Assembly: GCF_016711335.1 (NCBI RefSeq)
Contig: NZ_JADJTF010000001.1
Coordinates: 1,116,001 to 1,180,000 of the forward strand
Direction of reading: 5' to 3'
Origin: Thiofilum sp.
Lineage (GTDB): Bacteria; Pseudomonadota; Gammaproteobacteria; Thiotrichales; Thiotrichaceae
DNA: 64,000 bases
Part shown: positions 25,090 through 35,358 of the stretch, piece after piece
Position numbering within the stretch: position 1 is the stretch's first letter
Layout of the letters: every line of letters starts with the position of its first letter
Notes under the pieces: generated by a model
Told to the model about the DNA's origin: nothing
Databases searched by the model: none
The model's input: the letters and a program-made list of their open reading frames with translations, nothing else
Position numbers and translations under genes: made by a program

Positions 25090-28000
25090 ATGAAACGTGT
25101 GAAATCGGGTTCTATCCCACTGGATCGTCAGGGCAAAATTGATCGTGATCAGCTAGTGAGTCTACATGCTAGCCAAAGTACTACTGCACGTAAGTTAAAT
25201 ACTAATGTCGCGCCACGCACAGAGCAGGAACATCTTTTGGTAAAACTGTGGAGCGAAGTATTAGGCATTAGTAAGTTAGGTATTCATGATAATTTCTTTG
25301 AAATTGGCGGCGACTCTATTAAAGCCATTCAAGTGGTATCACGGCTACGCAGTTATGAATTCAAAGCTGAAATTCGTCATTTATTTGAAAATCCTACGAT
25401 TGCTGAATTTGCTTTAACGCTGACAGTGGTCAGTAAGACAGTAGAGCAAGCACTGATTACAGGGGTAATACCACTCACACCGATTCAACACTGGTTATTT
25501 GAGGATTTTAACGGCGCTCCTCATCACATGAATCAAGCTATTTTGCTGGATGTGCAGGGGCGCATGGATGCAGGTCTATTAGAGCAAGCGCTACAAAAGT
25601 TGCTAGAGCATCATGATGCTTTGCGTATGTCTTATGCAGCAACTCCTCCTGAGGTGGTACAAGAAAATCGAGCTAGTGTACCTTTTAAGCTCGAAATTAT
25701 TGATTTGGAGGGGCATGCTGAGCCAGCGACCGCGATACGTAATGAGGGTAATCGCTTACAGTCTAGTTTTAAATTGGAGCAGGGTGGTTTAGTTAAAGCG
25801 GCTTTATTGCGCTTAAATAATCACGATAAATTACTCTTAGTGATCCATCATTTAGTGATAGATGGGGTTTCGTGGCGGATTCTTTTTGAAGATCTAACCT
25901 CAACTTATCAGCAGCTACAGCAAGATAAATCCGTTACCCTGCCGCTAAAAACAGATGCATTTAAAGCATGGGCAGAGGATTTACAAGCCTATAGTCAAAG
26001 TGAAGCACTCGCCCAAGAGCAAGCCTATTGGGAAACTATAGTTAATACCTCAGTGCCTGCTTTGCCAGCCATTGAGTCTAAGCATAAGAGTTTGCATCAA
26101 AATAGCCGCACTCTATCCACCACTTTAAACGCAGAGGCAACACACCACCTGCTCACAGGCATTCATCATATTTACAATACGCAGATTAATGATGTCTTGC
26201 TCACCGCTCTAGCTCAAGTGATGAATGGTTGGCACGGCGGTACTCAAACCTTGATTACGCTCGAATCGCATGGACGTGATCGACAAGGACAAGACTTAGA
26301 CATTACCCGCACAGTGGGCTGGTTTACCAGTATGTATCCAGTGTTACTGGCTTTGGAAGTTAATAGTGATACGGGAACAGCTCTTAAAACCATTAAAGAA
26401 ACCTTACGCCAAATTCCTAATAATGGTATTGGCTATGGAGTCCTCAAGTATTTACGTCGCACGCTAATTAGTCCTACTAATGCCCCTCGGATTACGTTTA
26501 ACTATTTAGGTCAATTTGATACCGATCTCTCCGGTACACCGTTTAGCTTTGCGCCTGAATATGTGGGTGATCCGGTCGCTCCTGATTCCGAGTTACCGCA
26601 TGATTTATCCTTCTATGGGGTAACGCGCCAACAGCAATTAACCTTATATGTCAATTTTGATCCAGCGCGTTTTAGCCCAGATACTGTCCAAGCACTACTA
26701 GAGGGTTATCAACAAGCCTTACTAGGTTTAATTCAACACTGTCAGACCCAAACAGCGAGTGAGGTCACGCCACACGATCTAAGCTGGAAACAATTAACTC
26801 TAAAAGGCTTGCAGCAACTATTAACAAGTGCGGGTTTAAAGGCACATGAGCTACAAGATGTTTATCCGCTTTCTCCCTTACAATCAGGGATGTTGTATGA
26901 GCATCTATATGCACCGGATAGTGCCAGTTATCATATTCAATTAGCGTTTCAGGCGAGTGGTCAGGTTAATCTAGCTGTGTTTGAACAGGCTTGGAACCAA
27001 TTACTGCAACGTCATGATATTTTGCGCACGGTATTTTGGCATGAAGAGCAAGATCAGCCCTTACAATTAGTGCTCAAGCAGCGTGCGCTTAAAGTAGGTT
27101 TTTATGATTGGCGTCAGTCAGATCCTGCCACTCATGCAGCACAATTAGAGGCATTTTGTGCCCAAGATCGAGCGCATACTTTTGATATTAGCCGCGATGT
27201 ATTAGTGCGCTTTAATATTATCCAAATTGCTCATGAACGCTTTTATATGGTGTGGAGTTTTCACCATATTATTTTAGATGGTTGGTGTTCGGGCATTATT
27301 TATCGTGAACTCTTGCAACTCTATAAAGGGCTATTGGAGCAGCAACCCGCTCAGTTAGGGAAGGCTATTCCTTATGCCACCTATATTCAATGGTTAGAAC
27401 AACAAGACAAACAGGCCGCCGAACATTTTTGGAGTGACTATTTAGCGGGTTTTGAAGCACAGACAGGTTTGCCGCGTTTACCCAATCCCGATTTGAGTCT
27501 GACACCTACCGAGGGTTCTTCGGAGCATCATTATCATGACTTTGTGTTTGATTCCGCACTGACTCAACAGCTACAACAGTTAGCTAGTCAACATCAAGTC
27601 ACTCTGTACACCGTATTATGTGCACTGTGGGGGGTATTGCTAGCTAAGTATAATAATACCCTTGATGTAGTATTTGGGACTACCGTAGCAGGACGTCCCG
27701 AAGAGATTGAAGGGGTAGAGAATATTCTAGGGTTATTCATTAATACCCTACCGAATCGGGTACGCATGACCCCAGAGATGACACTCGCGCAACTGTTCCA
27801 GACATTACACGCTGATAATAGTAAGGCTCAAGCCTATCATCATTACCCCTTGCATCGTATTCAAGCCGCGACTGCATTACGCCAACACCTTTTTGACCAT
27901 CTAGTTATCTTTGAAAACTTCCCCTTAGGGGCTTCAGTTAAACAACGTAATAGTGAGTTTCCGTATTTTCAGGTGGATGGGAGTGATGTATTTGAGCAAA

Positions 28001-31000
28001 TTAGTTATGACTTTGGCTTATTAATTACACCTGCTGAGCAAATTGATTTTAGGTTTGAATATAATCCAGCGCTGTATCCCAGTAGTTTAATGCACAGTGT
28101 GGAGCAGCATTTACGGACCCTTGCTAGCCACTTTATACAGCAGCCTAATGAATCCTTGTCTAGTATCAGTCTGTTAGATGAGGCTGAGGCACATAAGATT
28201 TTAATCGAGTGGAATTCCACTCGTGAGCTTTATCCTGAGCAACTTTGTGTACATCAATTCTTTGAGGCACAAGTGGAGCGTATACCCGATGCTGTTGCAT
28301 TGATTGTGGGTGAAGAGCACATCAGTTACCGCGAACTCAATCAACGTGCCAATCAATTAGCGCATTATCTGCGTGCTCAAGGCGTGGGACTAGAAATGCC
28401 TGTGGGTGTCTTTATGCCACGCACAGCCGATATGTTAGTAGCGTTGCTGGGGGTATTGAAAGCAGGGGGGGCTTATGTACCGCTAGACCCGAATTACCCC
28501 GAACAGCGTGTGCAATACATGCTGAATAATGCAGGCGTTAATACCCTGATCACTACAAGCACGCTATTAAATCAAGTCACAACACTCAAAGCGGATAGGG
28601 CTAATTTGCACTGTGTATTATTAGATAATGATCAAGCATCTATAGCCCAGTATCCTAACAGCAATCCTATTAATATTACTCAAGTCAGTCATCGAGCTTA
28701 TATTTTATATACCTCCGGCTCGACTGGTTTGCCTAAGGGAATAGAGATTGAGCATCGTGTTAGCTCTAATTTAGTTAATTGGGGTCAGCGCTTTCATACC
28801 CCCGCTGAATTACGAGGTGTCCTATTCTCCACGTCTATCTGCTTTGATGTATCTCTATATGAAATGTACATTGCACTTGGTAGTGGTGGTGCACTGATTT
28901 TGGCGGAAAACGCTTTAGAGCTACCGCGCCTACCGCATGCCAATAAAGTAACATTAATCAGTACCGTTCCTTCAGCGGCGCGCGAATTAGTCAATAATGG
29001 TGCTATACCAGACTCAGTACAAGCCATAGTATTAGCCGGTGAATTTACCCCCGTTGACTTAGTGAATCACCTTTATCAGTCGACCTCATTGCAGCGTGTC
29101 TGTGATGGATACGGTCCAATGGAAGCAAACTATTGCACTATAACAGTACGCCAAGCAGAACACCGTCCCGATATTGGTAGACCTGTTCCAAACGCAAGCC
29201 TGTATATTCTTGACCCAGAGCACAATCCAGTTCCGGTCGGAGTAGTAGGCGAAATTTATATAGGCGGTTTGACCCTAGCACGCGGCTATTTTAATAACCC
29301 TGAAGCGACTGCTAATAAATTTATCCCTAATCCTTTCCCTACCTCGCCGCAAGTCCCTAATAGTGGACGCATTTATCAAACGGGTGATTTAGGACGCTTC
29401 TTACCCGATGGGCGTGTGGAGTATTTGGGGCGGGTTGATCATCAGGTCAAAATTCGTGGTTTCCGTATTGAGCTAGGTGAAATTGAGGAGGTATTAAGTC
29501 ACTTCCCTCATCTAGTCGAACGTGTAGTGGTAGCTCGGACTCCAGCAGAGGGTAGCGCTCAATTAGTAGCTTATATAGTCATGGGTGTGGGCGAGTTACG
29601 TACTCAAGCTGAATTAGCGGATGCACTACGTCGCTTTGTGACTCAATATTTACCGGATTATATGATTCCAGCGCATTTCGTGCGTTTGGATAGTCTACCT
29701 AAAACACCCAATGGCAAAGTAGATCGCAATCAATTACCCGATCCGGTGGCAAATCAGCGCGAGAGTACCGCCCCGCGTAATGCTATTGAACAGACTTTAG
29801 TAGCGATTTGGTCGCAGGTGCTAGGCATTCCTAGCCTCAGTATCCATGATAATTTCTTTGAATTAGGGGGCGACTCCATCAAGGCAATTCAGGTGATCGC
29901 TAAATTGGCTCATGCGCAGTTGAAATGCGAAATGCGCCATTTTATTCATCACCCCACGATTGCCATGCTGGCTCCGTTATTAGCCGATCAAGCTAATACT
30001 GAGCATCAGCCTGTGGTACAAGAGCAAGTGAGTGGATCTGTGCCTTTAACACCCATCCAACACTGGTTCTCACGCGATATTAAAGGGCCTAAGCATCATA
30101 TTAATAATGCGGTCATGCTGTATCCTAAAGCACCGTTGAATGTCGAAGCCTTACAACAGGCATTCCAAAGCCTAATGGATCATCATGATGCGCTACGCTT
30201 AACCATTGAGCTGAATACTGATAATACGGTGAAAAGCCAATATAATCAGGTCAGTATGGAGTTTAAGCTCGAAGTGAAAACGATTGCTGATCCTAGCAAT
30301 GGTGAACTAGAGACTTATGCGGATACCGTCCATACTCAGTTTAATCTAGCACAAGGGCCTTTATTAAAAGCGGTATTATTCCGCTTACCTGATAGTGAAA
30401 GGCTATTAATCGTGGCACATCATTTAGTGATTGATGGCGTGTCATGGCGGATTTTATTTGATGATTTAATGCGGGCTTATCAGCAGTTATTAGCCCAGCA
30501 ACCCGTTAAGTTACCGCTTAAAACGGTTTCCTTCAAAGCATGGGCCGAGCGCTTACAGTCCTTAAGTTTAAACGATGCTTTATTTGGTGAGGTCACTTAT
30601 TGGCAGCAATTATTACATACCCCTTGCCAGCCTTTGCCGTTAAAACCCACTCTAACACCGAGCTTAGTACGTAATAGTTTGACGCATACGATTGAGTTTT
30701 CTGAGGCAGAAACATGTTCATTATTATCAGAAATTCATCATGCCTATAATACGCGTATCAATGACATTTTATTGACGGGCTTAGCACTGGCTTTAAGTCA
30801 ATGGCATGGTGGGCAACGTAGTTTAGTGGCAGTAGAGTCGCATGGGCGCGATTTCCCCGCCGCAGGCTTAGATATTGCCCGCACTGTGGGCTGGTTTACT
30901 GCGCTCTTTCCAGTGTTATTAGAGCTTGCGGAACAACCCGATTTAGGCGAGCAGATTAAACAGATTAAAGAAAATCTCCGCGCTATACCGAGTAATGGAG

Positions 31001-34000
31001 TGGGTTATGGGATTTTAAAATACCTCACCCATGAGTTAGATAATCTACCTGCTGCCCAAATCTCATTTAACTATCTAGGTCAGTTTGATCAGGATTTACC
31101 AGAAGAGAGCTTATTTGGTTTTGCTAAAGAATCTTCCGGTTTAGCGGGTAGCCCAGATTCAGAACTTACCTATGAGCTGGTGTTTAGCGGCATGATTAAA
31201 TATAACCGCTTACGCTTAGCGATGGCTTTTGATCCCGCGCAGTTAGCTGCTCAACAGGCTGAACAGCTATTAGAGTCCTATAAGACACATTTACTAAGCT
31301 TAGTGAGCTTCTGTAAGGCACGTAAAACTACTGAATCGACCCCTTCGGATTTAAATAATGGTGTCGTTACGCTACCGACTGTCACTATTAATACCGCTGA
31401 GCGTTATGAGCCATTCCCGCTTTCGGAAATTCAGCAAGCTTATTGGGTGGGGCGTAGTGGTAACTTTGAATTAGGTAATGTATCGACCTATAGCTATATT
31501 GAACTCAATTGTACTGATCTGGATTTAGAGCATTTCCAACACGTCTGGCAGCGCATGATTGAACGGCATGAAATGCTGCGCATGATTATTCTACCGAATG
31601 GTCAACAGCGGATTTTGCCAGAAGTTCCGATCTACCAACTGCCTATTATTAATTTACGCGATCAAGCACCTCATCAAATAGAGTACGCTTTAAATAATTT
31701 GCGTGAAACTATGTCGCATCAAGTAGTACCAGCAGATCGCTGGCCGCTATTTGATATTCGTGCCTCACTGATTGATGAGCATCATACCATTTTGCATTTA
31801 GGCTTAGATGCTCTGATTGCGGATGCGTGGGGGATGCGGCTATTAGCACGCGATTTATTGCGTATGTACCATCATCCTGAGCGCCCACTAGAAACCCTAG
31901 AGCTATCATTCCGCGATTATATTCTTACGGAGCAGGAGCTACAGAAAACGCCTTGGTATCAAAATTCATTTAATTACTGGCGCAAGCGTTTAGATAATTT
32001 AGCACCCGCTCCTAGTTTGCCTATGGTTAAACAACCCAGTAGTTTGACTAAAACACGCTTTGTACGTCGTGCAGGTAGCCTCACGGTTGAACAGTGGCAA
32101 CGTATGAAGAGTCGAGCCAGTGGTGCAGGTTTGACGCCTTCAGGTTTATTGTTAGCAGCGTTTGGAGAGATATTGGGCTATTGGAGTAAAGATCCGCGCC
32201 TTACTATTAATCTCACGATTTTTAATCGCTTACCTTTACATCCACAGGTCAATAGTATTGTGGGTGACTTTACTTCGCTTATTTTGGTCGAAGTCAATCG
32301 AGCCGCTAAAACTAATTTCTTGGATTATGCTCGTGAAGTGCAACAGCAGCTTTGGCAAGATTTAGAGCATCGCCATGTGAATGGTGTTCGCGTACTACGC
32401 GAACTCATTAAAAAGCGCGGTAATCAACAATCAGCGGCTATGCCGGTGGTATTCACCAGTACTTTAACGCTCAATAATTTTGAAGACCCTGAACGCTTAC
32501 CTGCATTAGGTGATCCAGTGTTTGGTATTGGTCAAACACCGCAAGTGTGGCTGGATCATCAGGTATCGGAAGAGGCAGGTTGCTTACGCTTTGATTGGGA
32601 TGCGGTCGATGAGTTGTTCCCAGCGCATATGCTCGACGATATGTTTGCCATGTATTCTAAACTATTGCATCAGTTAGCCGAGGCAGAGACCGATTGGTCC
32701 ACTATGCAAGTAACGGTACTACCCCCTTGGCAACGCGACTTATACCAAGAGGTAAATCATACTACTGCATCAGTACCCACCACATTGCTACATACCTTAT
32801 TCTTGGATCAGGTAAAACGTACTCCTAATGCAATAGCAGTGATTACACCAGAGCGCCAATTAAGCTATAGCGAGGTGGAACAACGAGCGATTGCATTAGC
32901 ATGGCAATTACATCATGCAGGTGCTACACCGAATACTTTGGTTGCCGTAGTGATGCCTAAAGGTTGGGAGCAGGTGGTTGCCGTCTATGGGATATTACTA
33001 GCAGGAGCAGCCTATTTACCGATTGATCCTGAACAACCACAAGAGCGCCAACATTATTTACTGCAACAAGGTGAGGCTAAATTAGTAGTCACCTTACCGA
33101 GCTTAAAACAGCAATTAAGCTGGCCTGATCAAGTTAAGTGCTTAACCGTGGCGGATGATCCACTACCCGCCGTTCCGCTTATTGCGCCTGCTACACTGCA
33201 AAAACCTACCGATTTAGCCTATGTGATCTTTACCTCCGGTTCTACTGGGCAACCTAAAGGGGTCATGATTGATCATCGGGGTGTAGTCAATACGATTCTC
33301 GATATTAATCAACGCTATAAAGTCACGGCTCAGGATCGCGTATTGGGATTGTCGGCCTTAAACTTTGACTTATCGGTTTATGATATTTTCGGCTTATTAG
33401 CTGTAGGTGGTGCATTAGTATTACCTGCTGCGGGACGTGAGCGTGATGTCGCTCATTGGCTAGAGCTAATGAACCAGCATCAAGTAACACTGTGGAATAC
33501 CGTTCCAGCTCTGATGCAGCTTATGGCTGATTACTTAGTAGAGCGTCCTGAACTACCGTGTCAGGCTAGCTTGCGAGTGGGAATGCTAAGCGGTGATTGG
33601 ATACCGCTCAGTTTACCGGACAAAATCCACACTTTATGGCCCGCCATTCATCTTAATAGCTTAGGTGGAGCGACGGAGGCGTCTATTTGGTCGATTCACT
33701 ATCCGATTACGCAAGTTGATAGCGAGTGGCGTAGTATTCCCTATGGTAAACCGCTACTAAATCAAACCTTCTATGTGCTCAACGCTCGCATGGAGCTATG
33801 TCCTGTATGGACGCAGGGGTCGTTGTATATTGGTGGTATTGGTCTTGCCTTGGGGTATTGGCGTGATGAAGTGAAAACGAATGCTAGTTTTGTTATTCAT
33901 CCACAGACAGGTGAGCGTTTGTATAAAACGGGGGATTTAGGTCGCTATTTACCCGATGGCAATATTGAGTTTTTAGGGCGGGAAGACTTTCAAGTCAAGC

Positions 34001-35358
34001 TACATGGCTATCGGATTGAACTTGGTGAAATTGAGGCTGCATTGCAGCAGCATCCTAAAGTACAAGATGCAGTAGTCACGGTCGTAGAGCGCCAGCAATT
34101 AGCCGCCTATATTATCCCTAAACCCGCACAGCAAGATGATTATCAAGCGGATAATGCAGGTGAGGTGATTTTAGATAAAGTCGCACGGCTAGAGTTTAAA
34201 TTGCGCCAACCTAGTATCCGTCATCAACCCGCTCAAAGTAATAGTGTGCTGCTTCCTAAGCCTGTGTTTGATGAGGCGCTCACGGCTGCGTATTTAGCAC
34301 GTCAAAGTTATCGTGAGTTCAATAGTGCGCCTATTGAATTAGCTGAGTTTAGTCAACTACTCAGCAGCCTAGTGCAAATGCCTGTTGCGGGAGCACCGCT
34401 GCCTAAATATCGCTATCCTTCAGCGGGTAATCTCTATCCGGTACAGACCTATATTTCAGTACGCCCTGAACGTATTAAGGGGTTAGCGGGTGGGATTTAT
34501 TATTACCATCCAGCGGAGCATCGGTTAGATTTAATCACTGCTGGCGAGGGGATTGATAGTAGTGCCTATGGTGCGCAAGGTGGTTTTAATCAACGTATTT
34601 ATGAGCAATCAGCGTTTGCTATTTTCTTAATTGGAAAATTAGATGCGATTCGTCCGCTCTATGGTGAGCTAGCGCGTGATTTTTGCTTATTAGAAGCGGG
34701 CTATATGAGCCAACTACTGATGGAGGTTGCACCCGATTATGGTTTAGGCTTGTGCCCGATTGGTAATGTTGAATTTGAACCTCAGCAAGCCTTATTCCAA
34801 TTAGGGGCAGATCACATCCTTGTACATAGCCTATTAGGGGGCGCGATTAATGCCGCGCAAACTCAACAATGGATGCAAGATAGTCATCAGCAACAAGCCT
34901 CTAGCGCTGATCAACTTAAGGAGTTCTTACAACATAAACTCCCCGCTTATATGATCCCCACGCACTATGTGGTGTTGGAGCAATTCCCTCTCAGTGCTAA
35001 TGGCAAAGTGGATCGCAAAGCCTTACCTCTGCCTGATATGGAGCCACTAGAGGAGAGTAAAACAGGCTATGAAGTACCTGCGACAGCTTTGGAGCAGCAA
35101 ATTGCCGAGCTTTGGCAAGAGATTTTAGCTTTGACCCAAATCGGAAGCTTGGATAATTTCTTCTCGTTAGGGGGAGATTCGTTGTTAGCTATTCGCTTAC
35201 TCACTCGTTTGCGTGAAGTATTACCTGTGGATATTACCTTGCGAGATCTTTACGAAGCCCCTCAATTATGTCGTTTTGCGCAACGCTTAGAAAGCCGCAT
35301 GCCTGCCCCTATTGCCCCGCAAGGAGACAGCGATGACTACATCGTCGATGAAATCTAA
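25090..35358 (+). CDS. NRPS2: (psiAsub end)-PCP-E-C-A-PCP-E-Cy-A(Cys, oxidase insert)-PCP
   Basis: A three-part synthetase. The N-terminus opens with an A10-like motif (PLDRQGKIDRDQL) that is the second half of the split pseudo-Asub of the preceding keto-acid module, then its PCP (25200-25400) and an E domain (25440-26770). Next come a DCL C domain (26800-28180), an A domain (28190-29750; pocket reading DVYSVAGYCK, specificity unknown), PCP and E (30020-31340). Last is a heterocyclization domain (31390-32720, DALIAD in place of HHxxxDG), an A domain with pocket code DLYNMSLIWK (the known Cys code), a nitroreductase/SagB-like oxidase inserted between A8 and A9 (about 34200-34860, YPSAGNLYPVQTY) and a PCP. 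This last module should make a thiazole. I chose ATG 25090 (GGAGA upstream); a TTG at 25030 would overlap NRPS1. Confidence 0.92.
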   Translation: MKRVKSGSIPLDRQGKIDRDQLVSLHASQSTTARKLNTNVAPRTEQEHLLVKLWSEVLGISKLGIHDNFFEIGGDSIKAIQVVSRLRSYEFKAEIRHLFENPTIAEFALTLTVVSKTVEQALITGVIPLTPIQHWLFEDFNGAPHHMNQAILLDVQGRMDAGLLEQALQKLLEHHDALRMSYAATPPEVVQENRASVPFKLEIIDLEGHAEPATAIRNEGNRLQSSFKLEQGGLVKAALLRLNNHDKLLLVIHHLVIDGVSWRILFEDLTSTYQQLQQDKSVTLPLKTDAFKAWAEDLQAYSQSEALAQEQAYWETIVNTSVPALPAIESKHKSLHQNSRTLSTTLNAEATHHLLTGIHHIYNTQINDVLLTALAQVMNGWHGGTQTLITLESHGRDRQGQDLDITRTVGWFTSMYPVLLALEVNSDTGTALKTIKETLRQIPNNGIGYGVLKYLRRTLISPTNAPRITFNYLGQFDTDLSGTPFSFAPEYVGDPVAPDSELPHDLSFYGVTRQQQLTLYVNFDPARFSPDTVQALLEGYQQALLGLIQHCQTQTASEVTPHDLSWKQLTLKGLQQLLTSAGLKAHELQDVYPLSPLQSGMLYEHLYAPDSASYHIQLAFQASGQVNLAVFEQAWNQLLQRHDILRTVFWHEEQDQPLQLVLKQRALKVGFYDWRQSDPATHAAQLEAFCAQDRAHTFDISRDVLVRFNIIQIAHERFYMVWSFHHIILDGWCSGIIYRELLQLYKGLLEQQPAQLGKAIPYATYIQWLEQQDKQAAEHFWSDYLAGFEAQTGLPRLPNPDLSLTPTEGSSEHHYHDFVFDSALTQQLQQLASQHQVTLYTVLCALWGVLLAKYNNTLDVVFGTTVAGRPEEIEGVENILGLFINTLPNRVRMTPEMTLAQLFQTLHADNSKAQAYHHYPLHRIQAATALRQHLFDHLVIFENFPLGASVKQRNSEFPYFQVDGSDVFEQISYDFGLLITPAEQIDFRFEYNPALYPSSLMHSVEQHLRTLASHFIQQPNESLSSISLLDEAEAHKILIEWNSTRELYPEQLCVHQFFEAQVERIPDAVALIVGEEHISYRELNQRANQLAHYLRAQGVGLEMPVGVFMPRTADMLVALLGVLKAGGAYVPLDPNYPEQRVQYMLNNAGVNTLITTSTLLNQVTTLKADRANLHCVLLDNDQASIAQYPNSNPINITQVSHRAYILYTSGSTGLPKGIEIEHRVSSNLVNWGQRFHTPAELRGVLFSTSICFDVSLYEMYIALGSGGALILAENALELPRLPHANKVTLISTVPSAARELVNNGAIPDSVQAIVLAGEFTPVDLVNHLYQSTSLQRVCDGYGPMEANYCTITVRQAEHRPDIGRPVPNASLYILDPEHNPVPVGVVGEIYIGGLTLARGYFNNPEATANKFIPNPFPTSPQVPNSGRIYQTGDLGRFLPDGRVEYLGRVDHQVKIRGFRIELGEIEEVLSHFPHLVERVVVARTPAEGSAQLVAYIVMGVGELRTQAELADALRRFVTQYLPDYMIPAHFVRLDSLPKTPNGKVDRNQLPDPVANQRESTAPRNAIEQTLVAIWSQVLGIPSLSIHDNFFELGGDSIKAIQVIAKLAHAQLKCEMRHFIHHPTIAMLAPLLADQANTEHQPVVQEQVSGSVPLTPIQHWFSRDIKGPKHHINNAVMLYPKAPLNVEALQQAFQSLMDHHDALRLTIELNTDNTVKSQYNQVSMEFKLEVKTIADPSNGELETYADTVHTQFNLAQGPLLKAVLFRLPDSERLLIVAHHLVIDGVSWRILFDDLMRAYQQLLAQQPVKLPLKTVSFKAWAERLQSLSLNDALFGEVTYWQQLLHTPCQPLPLKPTLTPSLVRNSLTHTIEFSEAETCSLLSEIHHAYNTRINDILLTGLALALSQWHGGQRSLVAVESHGRDFPAAGLDIARTVGWFTALFPVLLELAEQPDLGEQIKQIKENLRAIPSNGVGYGILKYLTHELDNLPAAQISFNYLGQFDQDLPEESLFGFAKESSGLAGSPDSELTYELVFSGMIKYNRLRLAMAFDPAQLAAQQAEQLLESYKTHLLSLVSFCKARKTTESTPSDLNNGVVTLPTVTINTAERYEPFPLSEIQQAYWVGRSGNFELGNVSTYSYIELNCTDLDLEHFQHVWQRMIERHEMLRMIILPNGQQRILPEVPIYQLPIINLRDQAPHQIEYALNNLRETMSHQVVPADRWPLFDIRASLIDEHHTILHLGLDALIADAWGMRLLARDLLRMYHHPERPLETLELSFRDYILTEQELQKTPWYQNSFNYWRKRLDNLAPAPSLPMVKQPSSLTKTRFVRRAGSLTVEQWQRMKSRASGAGLTPSGLLLAAFGEILGYWSKDPRLTINLTIFNRLPLHPQVNSIVGDFTSLILVEVNRAAKTNFLDYAREVQQQLWQDLEHRHVNGVRVLRELIKKRGNQQSAAMPVVFTSTLTLNNFEDPERLPALGDPVFGIGQTPQVWLDHQVSEEAGCLRFDWDAVDELFPAHMLDDMFAMYSKLLHQLAEAETDWSTMQVTVLPPWQRDLYQEVNHTTASVPTTLLHTLFLDQVKRTPNAIAVITPERQLSYSEVEQRAIALAWQLHHAGATPNTLVAVVMPKGWEQVVAVYGILLAGAAYLPIDPEQPQERQHYLLQQGEAKLVVTLPSLKQQLSWPDQVKCLTVADDPLPAVPLIAPATLQKPTDLAYVIFTSGSTGQPKGVMIDHRGVVNTILDINQRYKVTAQDRVLGLSALNFDLSVYDIFGLLAVGGALVLPAAGRERDVAHWLELMNQHQVTLWNTVPALMQLMADYLVERPELPCQASLRVGMLSGDWIPLSLPDKIHTLWPAIHLNSLGGATEASIWSIHYPITQVDSEWRSIPYGKPLLNQTFYVLNARMELCPVWTQGSLYIGGIGLALGYWRDEVKTNASFVIHPQTGERLYKTGDLGRYLPDGNIEFLGREDFQVKLHGYRIELGEIEAALQQHPKVQDAVVTVVERQQLAAYIIPKPAQQDDYQADNAGEVILDKVARLEFKLRQPSIRHQPAQSNSVLLPKPVFDEALTAAYLARQSYREFNSAPIELAEFSQLLSSLVQMPVAGAPLPKYRYPSAGNLYPVQTYISVRPERIKGLAGGIYYYHPAEHRLDLITAGEGIDSSAYGAQGGFNQRIYEQSAFAIFLIGKLDAIRPLYGELARDFCLLEAGYMSQLLMEVAPDYGLGLCPIGNVEFEPQQALFQLGADHILVHSLLGGAINAAQTQQWMQDSHQQQASSADQLKEFLQHKLPAYMIPTHYVVLEQFPLSANGKVDRKALPLPDMEPLEESKTGYEVPATALEQQIAELWQEILALTQIGSLDNFFSLGGDSLLAIRLLTRLREVLPVDITLRDLYEAPQLCRFAQRLESRMPAPIAPQGDSDDYIVDEI
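35321..35326 (+). promoter_or_regulatory. Ribosome binding site that fixes the NRPS3 start
   Basis: AAGGAG lies 6 bases before ATG 35333, inside the end of NRPS2. It favours 35333 over an upstream TTG at 35312 and implies translational coupling of NRPS2 and NRPS3. Confidence 0.8.
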
